17,133 bases of DNA, taken from the NCBI GenBank assembly GCA_900772095.1, contig CAAGQJ010000056.1, positions 1 to 17,133 on the forward strand, written 5' to 3'. The notes below the pieces were generated by a model that did not search any database, had not been told where the DNA came from, and saw only the letters and a list, made by a program, of their open reading frames with translations. Position numbers and translations under genes: made by a program. This document shows positions 7,434 through 14,097 of this stretch, piece after piece (positions within the stretch are counted from its first letter, which is position 1; each line of letters starts with the position of its first letter). The DNA comes from Bacilli bacterium (GTDB lineage Bacteria > Bacillota_I > Bacilli_A > RF39 > UBA660).

Positions 7434-7514
7434 TTATTAACAATTTTTTGTGAGTATTTTGATTGTATTTTTTAGATAAAAATAAGTTATTAACAATTTT
7501 AACAGTTATTAACA
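7434..7514 (+). promoter_or_regulatory. Three variant DnaA boxes, direct orientation
   Basis: The nonamer TTATTAACA occurs at 7434-7442, 7487-7495 and 7506-7514; a near match ACATTAACA follows at 7527-7535. The last two exact copies start 19 bp apart. It differs from the classical DnaA box TTATCCACA at two central positions. Confidence 0.6.
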
Positions 7515-7535
7515 ATTTTTATAATAACATTAACA

Positions 7536-7591
7536 ATTTAAAATTTAAAAAAATTGTTGAAATTTGTTAAAAAATTTTTTAGAATATATAT
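7536..7591. other. Candidate DNA unwinding element
   Basis: These 56 nt contain only four G and no C on the plus strand and include several A- and T-tracts. They lie between the direct boxes on the left and the inverted boxes on the right, a suitable position for strand opening. The dnaA-dnaN gap is the alternative location, as in Bacillus subtilis. Confidence 0.4.
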
Positions 7592-7617
7592 CACAAGGAA
7601 ATTTATGTTTATAACTA

Positions 7618-7638
7618 TGTTAATAACTTTGTTAATAG
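7618..7638 (-). promoter_or_regulatory. Two variant DnaA boxes, inverted orientation, next to the dnaA promoter
   Basis: TGTTAATAA lies at 7618-7626 and the one-mismatch copy TGTTAATAG at 7630-7638. They end 12 nt before the predicted dnaA -35 element, so DnaA binding here could also repress its own gene. Confidence 0.5.
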
Positions 7639-7649
7639 AAAAATAGTAG

Positions 7650-7677
7650 TTGAATTTTTTTAAATTTGTATTACAAT
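7650..7677 (+). promoter_or_regulatory. Predicted dnaA promoter
   Basis: TTGAAT (7650-7655) and TACAAT (7672-7677) with a 16-nt spacer; transcription would start near 7684, leaving a leader of about 33 nt. Confidence 0.5.
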
Positions 7678-7717
7678 TAAATTAGATTTCAAATATTGTA
7701 AGTGGGGAAGTGGTAGA

Positions 7718-9085
7718 ATGAGTAATCAAGAGATTTGGACTAAAACTTTAAGTAGTATTAAAAATATTGTTGATCCTTTATCTTATAATACTTGGTTTAA
7801 TAATATTGATTTTATTGATATTAAAGATAATAGTCTACGTCTTGTAATTCCTATCATGTTTTATAAGACCCATATTGAACAAAATTATAAAGATATTATA
7901 TTAGAAGAAGTGAATAAGTTATTAACTATTAATGTTGATAACATTGTGTATATATTAAAGGATGATTTAAAGGATATTTTAGCAGACGAGGAGAAGTGTA
8001 ATGAACCAGTTGAGTTTTTGGATTTGGATAATGCTGATTTTAACTCTAATTTGAATCCTAATTATACTTTTGATACTTTTGTAGTAGGGGAGTCTAATAA
8101 GTTTGCCCAAGCTGCTTCGCTTGCTGTAGCAGAAAATCCTGGAAAGCTTTATAATCCTTTATTTATATATGGAAATAGTGGTTTAGGTAAAACTCATTTG
8201 ATGCACGCGATTGGTAATTATATAAGAGAAAAGCATAAAAAACGTGTTTTATATGTCACTAGTGATGATTTTATGAACGATTTTACTGGACTTGCACGCA
8301 AGAATAGTAAGAATAATAATTTAGATTATATTGAATTTTTTAAGAATAAGTATAGAAATATTGATGTATTGATAATTGATGATATACAGTTTTTAGGTGG
8401 AGCAGAGAAGACTCAACAGGAATTTTTTCATACATTTAATAATTTGTATAACGATAGTAAGCAAATTATTGTTTCTTCTGATAGATCTCCTGAGGATTTG
8501 AAGGTTTTGGAAGATAGGCTTCGTACTAGATTTTCTTGGGGACTTCAAGTTGATATTAGTCCTCCTGATTGTAATTTAAAGGTTGCTATTATTAGAAAGA
8601 AAATTAAAGGTGAGAAAATAGAATTATCTGATGATGTTATTAACTATATTGCGTCAAATGTTGGTAATGACGTTAGACAGCTTGAAGGAGCGATTACGAG
8701 ATTAGTTGCGTACTCAGTTATAATGTGTGAAAATAATATTACTACAGAGTTTGCTATTGAAGCCTTGAAAGATTTTTCAAAAAAACAGGTTGCTACCGAC
8801 CAAAATAATATTAGACGAATTCAAAAAGGTGTTGCAAACTTTTATAAAATATCTTTTGATGATATTAAGTCTAAAAAAAGAACATCGGGACTTGCTATAC
8901 CTAGACAAGTTGCTATGTATTTGTGTAGGAAACTTACTAATGAACCTTTTGAAAGAATTGGTATAGAATTTGGTGGTAAAAATCACGCAACTGTTATGCA
9001 TGCTTGTAATAAAATTATTGAAAGTATGAAAGTTGATAACAATTTGAAAGAAGCAATTGATGATATAGAAAAACAATTAACATAA
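7718..9085 (+). CDS. dnaA: Chromosomal replication initiator protein DnaA
   Basis: AAA+ ATPase that binds oriC, opens it and loads the helicase; 455 aa, normal length for Bacilli. Domain I is at 1 to about 82 and a short acidic linker (II) runs to about 112. Domain III has Walker A GNSGLGKT at 152-159, Walker B VLIIDD at 217-222, the RLRTRF arginine-finger box at 267-272 and sensor-2 GNDVRQLEG at 316-324. Domain IV has the DnaA signature at 419-433, reading GGKNHATVMHACNKI where E. coli and Bacillus have GGRDHTTV. The Asp and the first Thr that help read the box are N422 and A424, and the basic residue six before PRQ (R399 in E. coli, K in Bacillus) is S390. The start has GGGGAAG about 9 nt upstream. 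Boxes flank the gene on both sides. Confidence 0.97.
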   Translation: MSNQEIWTKTLSSIKNIVDPLSYNTWFNNIDFIDIKDNSLRLVIPIMFYKTHIEQNYKDIILEEVNKLLTINVDNIVYILKDDLKDILADEEKCNEPVEFLDLDNADFNSNLNPNYTFDTFVVGESNKFAQAASLAVAENPGKLYNPLFIYGNSGLGKTHLMHAIGNYIREKHKKRVLYVTSDDFMNDFTGLARKNSKNNNLDYIEFFKNKYRNIDVLIIDDIQFLGGAEKTQQEFFHTFNNLYNDSKQIIVSSDRSPEDLKVLEDRLRTRFSWGLQVDISPPDCNLKVAIIRKKIKGEKIELSDDVINYIASNVGNDVRQLEGAITRLVAYSVIMCENNITTEFAIEALKDFSKKQVATDQNNIRRIQKGVANFYKISFDDIKSKKRTSGLAIPRQVAMYLCRKLTNEPFERIGIEFGGKNHATVMHACNKIIESMKVDNNLKEAIDDIEKQLT

Positions 9086-9226
9086 TGTTGTTAAAACTGT
9101 TAATAATTATTAACATATAAATTAAGAAAAAACTGTTGATATATAACAATATAAAAAGATATTAACAATATTAACAGTAATAATAAAAATAATATATAAA
9201 TATATAAAAGAAAGAAGGAATGAAAA
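9086..9226. other. dnaA-dnaN gap (oriC, right part)
   Basis: A 141-nt, very AT-rich gap with an 18-bp perfect palindrome made of two boxes, plus two ATATTAACA copies (9159-9167, 9168-9176) that match the nonamer at eight of nine positions. No clear terminator separates dnaA from dnaN. A weak possible promoter (TTAACA 9171-9176, TATAAA 9195-9200) cannot be separated from background. Confidence 0.6.
9098..9115. promoter_or_regulatory. Head-to-head DnaA boxes forming a perfect palindrome
   Basis: TGTTAATAA and TTATTAACA abut with no spacer, 13 nt after the dnaA stop. Two copies of the same nonamer meeting exactly supports the nonamer as the unit recognised by the protein. Confidence 0.55.
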
Positions 9227-10345
9227 ATGAATTTTAGAATTAAGAAAAATGTTTTAATGGAAGCATTAAATAATGTTTCTAAAGCTTTATCTACTAAAAA
9301 TATAATACCTATATTATCTGGTATTAAGTTTGATTTATATAAAGATAAGCTTGTTTTAACTGCTTCTGATAATGATATTTCTATTCAGACAGTTATTGAA
9401 AAAGATGAGAATTTAGATATTAAAAATACTGGTAGTATTGTTATAAAAGGAAAATATATACTTGATATTATTAGAAAGCTTGAAGCTGAGTTTATTAATT
9501 TAGAAATTGTTGATGATCATAAAATTATGATTTATACAGAAAATAGTAAATTTAATTTAAATGGTATTGATAGTAAAGAGTATCCTAATATTGAATTTGA
9601 ATCTTCTCCAGACTTTTTAACAATTGATGTTAATAAGTTTAAGAGTTTAATTGCTCAGACTAATTATGCTTGTAGTTTAGATGAAGCTAGACTTGTTCTT
9701 ACTGGGGTTAATGTTAAAGCATATGATAATGTTTTTGAATGTAGTGCTACTGATTCATATAGATTAGCTTTAAGAAGACTTAATTTAGATAAAACAGTTA
9801 ATAAAGATATTGATATTATAATACCTAGTCGTAATTTAAATGAGTTGTTGAAAATTTTACCTTTTGAAGTTGATACTGATATTGAGATACATGTTTTTAG
9901 TAATAAAATTATATTTAAGTTTTCAAATATTTTATTTCAGTCTAGATTAATTAATGGTACATATCCTAATACTAAAAATTTGATACCAACAGATAGTTTA
10001 TTTAGTGTTATGGTAAATAAAAATGAATTTTTTAATATGGTTGACCGTGCTAGTATTTTAAATAATGATAGAGATAATAACATTATTACTCTTGATATTA
10101 ATGATGGTGTTATGAAGATTACTTCTATGTCGCTTGAAATTGGAAAAGTAGAGGAGACTATGAGTATTAAATGTGATGATAGTATTAGAATATCTTTTAG
10201 TGGACGTTATATGATGGATGCTTTGAAGAATTTAACAAGTGAGAATGTTGTTTTAACTTTTGTAGGGGAGATTAAGCCTATTTTGTTAAAAGAAGAAGAT
10301 AATGATGATTTAATTTATTTAATTTTACCAATTAGAACTTATTAA
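9227..10345 (+). CDS. dnaN: DNA polymerase III beta subunit (sliding clamp)
   Basis: Ring-shaped dimeric clamp that tethers DNA polymerase to DNA and also recruits repair and regulatory proteins. At 372 aa it has the standard length for three clamp-fold repeats. It begins MNFRIKKNVLMEALNNVSKAL, has the early block IIPILSGIKFD, and ends LILPIRTY, the usual end that contributes to the partner-binding pocket. The Shine-Dalgarno GAAGGA lies about 8 nt before the ATG. It follows dnaA, probably in the same transcript, and is closed by a strong terminator, so the gene after it is a separate unit. Confidence 0.97.
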   Translation: MNFRIKKNVLMEALNNVSKALSTKNIIPILSGIKFDLYKDKLVLTASDNDISIQTVIEKDENLDIKNTGSIVIKGKYILDIIRKLEAEFINLEIVDDHKIMIYTENSKFNLNGIDSKEYPNIEFESSPDFLTIDVNKFKSLIAQTNYACSLDEARLVLTGVNVKAYDNVFECSATDSYRLALRRLNLDKTVNKDIDIIIPSRNLNELLKILPFEVDTDIEIHVFSNKIIFKFSNILFQSRLINGTYPNTKNLIPTDSLFSVMVNKNEFFNMVDRASILNNDRDNNIITLDINDGVMKITSMSLEIGKVEETMSIKCDDSIRISFSGRYMMDALKNLTSENVVLTFVGEIKPILLKEEDNDDLIYLILPIRTY

Positions 10346-10370
10346 ATTATTTGATAAATTTATGTTTTTG

Positions 10371-10403
10371 ATACACAAAAGTTAATATTTGTGTATTTTT
10401 TTT
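10371..10403 (+). terminator. Rho-independent terminator of dnaN
   Basis: A 9-bp stem (ATACACAAA at 10371-10379 with TTTGTGTAT at 10388-10396) and an 8-nt loop, followed by a run of T to 10403. Confidence 0.85.
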
Positions 10404-10420
10404 GTGTTTTTAGGCATTTT

Positions 10421-10465
10421 TTGACAGTTTTCTACAAAAATTAATGTTAGGTTAGATGTCATAAT
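10421..10465 (+). promoter_or_regulatory. comK promoter region
   Basis: A perfect -35 hexamer TTGACA sits at 10421-10426, but the hexamers 15-18 nt downstream are poor (for example TAATGT). An extended -10 of the form TGTCATAAT lies at 10457-10465. The two do not have the right spacing for each other, so which is used is open. A weak promoter that needs an activator would fit a ComK-type gene. Confidence 0.4.
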
Positions 10466-10479
10466 GTTTTTAAACATTA
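10462..10479. promoter_or_regulatory. Inverted repeat upstream of comK (possible operator)
   Basis: TAATGTTT and AAACATTA form perfect 8-bp arms with a 2-nt centre, just after the possible -10 and 12 nt before the Shine-Dalgarno. The tiny centre argues for a protein-binding site and against an RNA hairpin. Confidence 0.4.
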
Positions 10480-10505
10480 AATTTGTTGTTAAGGGGGGTG
10501 TATTA

Positions 10506-10976
10506 ATGGATTATGAAATTAATGATGATACTCTTGCAATTATTCCTTGTTTGAATAATTCTTCTAAAATTATTGAATATGATACTGAATGTATTGTGAA
10601 TAATAGTCCTTATGAAGTAATGGAATATAGTTGTGAGTATTTTGGTAGTTCACTTGCTGGGAGAATACATGGTGCAAAAAAGATTTTAGGGTCTATCTAT
10701 AAAGTTCCTTTGTTTGTAGATGATAGTAGAAATATAGTTTTTTTTCCTACTAAATCTCCAACTGCTTCGGATAATATTTGGTTATCATTAAATAATATTG
10801 ATCATTATAGGAAAATTAGTGATAATAGGACTGCAATATTTTTTAAAAATGGTCAAAAATTTATTGTAGATTTGCCTTATTATTCTATTAATAATCAAGT
10901 GTTACGTGCTACAAGATTGGAAAATGTTGTAAATGAGAGAAAAAGTCAAAAAAAAACGATTAAAATGCAAAAATAG
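10506..10976 (+). CDS. comK: ComK-type competence transcription factor
   Basis: Homologue of ComK, the Bacillus transcription activator of DNA-uptake genes, which binds paired A/T boxes as dimers. The 156 residues match ComK along nearly the whole core: YEINDDTLAIIP at the start, SKIIE, VNNSP, YSCEYFGSSLAGR (ComK: RSCRFFGSSYAGR) near 40-52, VDDSRNIVFFPT and NNQVLRATRLEN. It is about 35 residues shorter than Bacillus ComK (192 aa); the missing tail carries the FMLYP motif by which MecA/ClpCP degrade ComK. I chose the ATG at 10506 because GGGGGGTG lies about 6 nt upstream; an in-frame ATG at 10464 has none. It has its own upstream region and terminator between dnaN and recF, where most Bacilli carry yaaA. 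A nine-A run near the end could slip. Confidence 0.9.
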   Translation: MDYEINDDTLAIIPCLNNSSKIIEYDTECIVNNSPYEVMEYSCEYFGSSLAGRIHGAKKILGSIYKVPLFVDDSRNIVFFPTKSPTASDNIWLSLNNIDHYRKISDNRTAIFFKNGQKFIVDLPYYSINNQVLRATRLENVVNERKSQKKTIKMQK

Positions 10977-10986
10977 TCGTTTTTTT
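10950..10986 (+). terminator. Terminator overlapping the comK stop codon
   Basis: AAAAAAACGATTA (10950-10962) pairs with TAGTCGTTTTTTT (10974-10986), 13 pairs with one G-U and an 11-nt loop. The A-tract on the left and T-tract on the right could work in either direction. Confidence 0.6.
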
Positions 10987-10996
10987 CTTATATTTA

Positions 10997-11005
10997 TGGT
11001 ATAAT
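10997..11005 (+). promoter_or_regulatory. Extended -10 promoter of recF-gyrB-gyrA
   Basis: TGGTATAAT is a perfect extended -10 (TG-N-TATAAT). No good -35 lies at the expected distance, which extended -10 promoters tolerate. It begins 10 nt after the comK terminator and 72 nt before recF. Confidence 0.65.
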
Positions 11006-11076
11006 TAATATGTAAGTACTGGGATACTAGTTTTGGAGATGATGGCTAATTTGACAAGAAAAAGGGTAATTTTTAG

Positions 11077-12168
11077 ATGTATGTAAAAAAAGTTAAAATT
11101 TTAAATTTCAGAAATATTAAAAATATGGAATTGAATTTAAATAAAAATGTTAATATTTTTATTGGTAAAAATGCACAAGGAAAAACTAGTATTTTAGAGA
11201 GTATTTATGTGCTTGCACTAACTAAATCAATGAAAAATATGCCAGATAATAATTTAATTAATAAGGATAGTGATTTTTCGAGATTAAGTTGTACTTTGGA
11301 AGTTGAAAAGAAATTAAGTAATTTGGAGATTATATTAGAAAATAGCAAGAAGACACTAAAAGTTAATGGAAATGTTGAAAATAAAGTGTTTAATTATGTA
11401 TCTTTGATGAATGTAATAATGTTTTCTCCTGATGATTTGGATATTGTTAAAAAATCTCCAAATTATAGGCGTAATTTACTTAATATTGAACTTTGTCAGT
11501 TGTTTCCTAATTATACAAGAGTTCTTAATGAGTATAATAAGTTGCTTAAAATGAGAAATGAGTATTTAAAAAAAGATTCTTTTGATGAAATTTATTTTGA
11601 TATTTTAACTGATAGATTAATTGATAGGGCAATTGTAATTATGAAATATAGAGATGATTTTATTAGAAATATTAATTTAAATATTGGTGATATTTTTAAT
11701 AAGATAATGAAGTGTGAAGGACTTAATATTGTATATGAGAAAAGTATTGATTCTGTTAAAAAGGAAGAAATTAAGAGGATATATAAAGATAGTTTTGAAC
11801 AAGAAAAGTTAAAAAAACTTACTTTATATGGTCCACATAGGGATGATTTTTCTTTTTATTTATACGATGAGGATTTAAAATTATATGGTTCTCAGGGTCA
11901 GCAAAGGGTTAGTGTTTTATCTTTTAAATTGGCTGAAATAAAGCTGTTTAAAGAGGTTAAAAAGACTTATCCATTAGTACTTTTAGATGATATTTTTAGT
12001 GAACTTGATATTGAAAAGCGAAAGAATTTTCTTAAGTTTATTAAGTCAAATATACAGTTTATTATAACTACAACTGATGTTAATAATATAAGTGCAAAGG
12101 TATTAGATAAGGCAAGTGTATTTAAAATAAAAGATGGAAAATTGATGAGTGGGAGTGTGTTAAAATGA
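11077..12168 (+). CDS. recF: DNA replication and repair protein RecF
   Basis: SMC-like ATPase that, with RecO and RecR, loads RecA at gapped DNA and stalled forks. At 363 aa it has the normal length. The Walker A motif GKNAQGKT at 30-37 has the family form G-x-N-A-Q-G-K-T. The ABC signature GSQGQQR is at 271-277, and Walker B LVLLDD at 300-305 is followed by IFSELD. The ATG at 11077 has only a modest AAAGGG about 10 nt upstream and is overlapped by a 15-codon frame. Its TGA overlaps the gyrB ATG by four bases (ATGA), so the two are translationally coupled. The remB gene often found between them is absent. Confidence 0.96.
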   Translation: MYVKKVKILNFRNIKNMELNLNKNVNIFIGKNAQGKTSILESIYVLALTKSMKNMPDNNLINKDSDFSRLSCTLEVEKKLSNLEIILENSKKTLKVNGNVENKVFNYVSLMNVIMFSPDDLDIVKKSPNYRRNLLNIELCQLFPNYTRVLNEYNKLLKMRNEYLKKDSFDEIYFDILTDRLIDRAIVIMKYRDDFIRNINLNIGDIFNKIMKCEGLNIVYEKSIDSVKKEEIKRIYKDSFEQEKLKKLTLYGPHRDDFSFYLYDEDLKLYGSQGQQRVSVLSFKLAEIKLFKEVKKTYPLVLLDDIFSELDIEKRKNFLKFIKSNIQFIITTTDVNNISAKVLDKASVFKIKDGKLMSGSVLK

Positions 12169-14084
12169 ATGAGCAAAAATATGATTCATCTGCTATTCAA
12201 GTTCTTGAGGGACTTGAGGCTGTTCGTAAGAGACCTGGAATGTATATTGGTACAACTGATGTTAAGGGGTTGCATCATTTAGTATGGGAAATTGTAGATA
12301 ATGCAATTGATGAGGCTTTAGCAGGTTTTTGCGATAAAATTGATATAGTTATTAGAGATGATAATTCTGTATTAGTAAGGGATAATGGACGTGGTATTCC
12401 TGTTGATATTCATCCAAAAACTAAGATTTCTACAGTAGAAACTGTTTATACAGTTCTTCATGCTGGTGGTAAATTTGGTGGTGGCGGATATAAAGTAGCA
12501 GGTGGTTTACATGGTGTTGGTGCATCAGTAGTTAATGCTTTATCTAAATTGGTAGAGGTTAAAGTTTATAAGAATGGTAATATTTATTATATTAAGTTTG
12601 AAAACGGTGGACATACTACTGAAGCACTTCATGTTATTGGAACTTGTGATGCCAATGTAAGTGGAACAGAAGTAATTTTTAAGCCAGACCCTGAAATATT
12701 TGATACAGATATTTATGATTATGATACTTTAAAGGTTAGAATAAGAGAATTAGCATTTTTAAATAAGGGTTTAACTATTACTTTAACTGATGAGCGTTCA
12801 GATGAAGTTATGACAGAAAAGTTTTGTTATGAGGGTGGAATTTCTGAATACGTTAGATTTATAAATAAAGAAAAGACTGTTCTTCATGATGATATTATTC
12901 ATTTAGAAGGTGAAGAGGGTGGTGTTTTCTTTGAAGTAGCAATGCAATATAATTCAAGTTATAATGATAATATTTATTCTTTTGTTAATAACATAAATAC
13001 TCATGATGGTGGTACGCATGAAGAGGGAGTTAAAAGAGCTCTTACTAGGGTTATTAATAATTATGCTAGAAAAAATGGTATTTTAAAGGATAAGGATGAA
13101 TCTTTAACTGGTGATGATGTTAAAGAGGGTTTAACAATGATAATTTCATGTAAGCATCCAAATCCACAGTTTGAAGGTCAAACTAAGGGAAGACTTGGAA
13201 ATTCTGAGGTTAGAAAACTTGCTGATAGTGTTTTTTCTCAAGGTTTTGAAAGGTTTTTAATGGAAAATCCGGAGGATGCTAAGATAATTGTTAATAAGGC
13301 AATACTTGCTTGTAGAGCTAGAAATGCTGCTAGAAAAGCTAGAGAAATTACAAGAAAAAGTGATTTAGTGGCTACTAATACATGGGGAAAATTAACTGAT
13401 TGTAAGAGTAAAGATCCTTCAGTTAGTGAGTTGTTTATAGTCGAAGGGGATTCTGCTGGTGGCTCTGCCAAAAAGGGTAGGGACTCTATGACGCAAGCTA
13501 TACTTCCTTTGAGAGGTAAAATTTTGAATGTTGAAAAAGCTAGGCTTGATAAGGCGTTATCTAATGAGGAAATTAGAACAATTATTACTGCTTTTGGTAC
13601 TGGTATTGGGGAAGAGTTTGATTTGTCTAAACTTAGATATGATAAGATTATAATTATGACCGATGCCGATGTTGATGGTTCTCATATTAGAGTTTTGTTA
13701 TTGACGTTATTTTATAGATTTTTTAGACCTATTGTAGAGGCTGGTCATGTATATGCTGCTCAACCACCTTTATTTAGAATTATGCATGGTAAAACTAGAA
13801 AATATGTACTTAATGAGGAGGAATTAAATCAATATTTGGATTCTTTACCTGATAATGTTCGTTCTAGGGCTGAAATAGCACGTATGAAAGGTCTTGGTGA
13901 GATGGACCCAGAGGAATTAAATGAAACAACAATGGATATAGAGCAGAGAACTCTTAGAAGAATTACTGTTGATGATTTAGTGGCTGCTGACACTGTATTT
14001 ACTAAACTTATGGGTGAAGAAGTTGAGCCTAGACGTAAGTTTATTGAAGAGAATGGTGTAAATGTTCAGAATTTGGATATATAA
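12165..14084 (+). CDS. gyrB: DNA gyrase subunit B
   Basis: ATPase subunit of gyrase, which introduces negative supercoils; 639 aa, typical Gram-positive length. The GHKL ATP site has EIVDNAIDEA near 42-51 and GGLHGVGA at 113-120. The TOPRIM domain has EGDSAGG at 427-433 and DADVDGSH at 500-507. The C-terminus ends with the FIEEN...VQNLDI block of GyrB. Co-occurrence with gyrA and recF supports GyrB over ParE. A GGGAG lies about 10 nt upstream in the end of recF. gyrA follows after 13 nt. No resistance-type change is evident by eye. Confidence 0.97.
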   Translation: MNEQKYDSSAIQVLEGLEAVRKRPGMYIGTTDVKGLHHLVWEIVDNAIDEALAGFCDKIDIVIRDDNSVLVRDNGRGIPVDIHPKTKISTVETVYTVLHAGGKFGGGGYKVAGGLHGVGASVVNALSKLVEVKVYKNGNIYYIKFENGGHTTEALHVIGTCDANVSGTEVIFKPDPEIFDTDIYDYDTLKVRIRELAFLNKGLTITLTDERSDEVMTEKFCYEGGISEYVRFINKEKTVLHDDIIHLEGEEGGVFFEVAMQYNSSYNDNIYSFVNNINTHDGGTHEEGVKRALTRVINNYARKNGILKDKDESLTGDDVKEGLTMIISCKHPNPQFEGQTKGRLGNSEVRKLADSVFSQGFERFLMENPEDAKIIVNKAILACRARNAARKAREITRKSDLVATNTWGKLTDCKSKDPSVSELFIVEGDSAGGSAKKGRDSMTQAILPLRGKILNVEKARLDKALSNEEIRTIITAFGTGIGEEFDLSKLRYDKIIIMTDADVDGSHIRVLLLTLFYRFFRPIVEAGHVYAAQPPLFRIMHGKTRKYVLNEEELNQYLDSLPDNVRSRAEIARMKGLGEMDPEELNETTMDIEQRTLRRITVDDLVAADTVFTKLMGEEVEPRRKFIEENGVNVQNLDI

Positions 14085-14097
14085 GAGGTGATGGTAT

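Larger units (their letters stand above)
7322..7717. other. Origin region upstream of dnaA (oriC, left part)
   Basis: A 396-nt gene-free gap between divergent rpmH and dnaA. It holds the rpmH promoter, several TTATTAACA-type nonamers in both orientations, an almost pure A/T stretch and the dnaA promoter. All genes on both sides read away from it, which is the usual picture around oriC in Bacilli. Canonical TTATCCACA boxes are absent. Confidence 0.8.

Noticed and set aside
7322..7717. Canonical DnaA boxes (TTATCCACA) in the origin.
   Set aside because: None found on either strand; ATCCACT at 7176 is part of the rpmH-rnpA hairpin.
11051..11056. TTGACA just before recF as a promoter -35.
   Set aside because: No -10 at a proper distance; 17 nt downstream is already the recF start.
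12160..12180. Use of UGA as Trp, as in Mycoplasma.
   Set aside because: recF ends in TGA overlapping the gyrB ATG, and Trp residues in DnaA and elsewhere are TGG.
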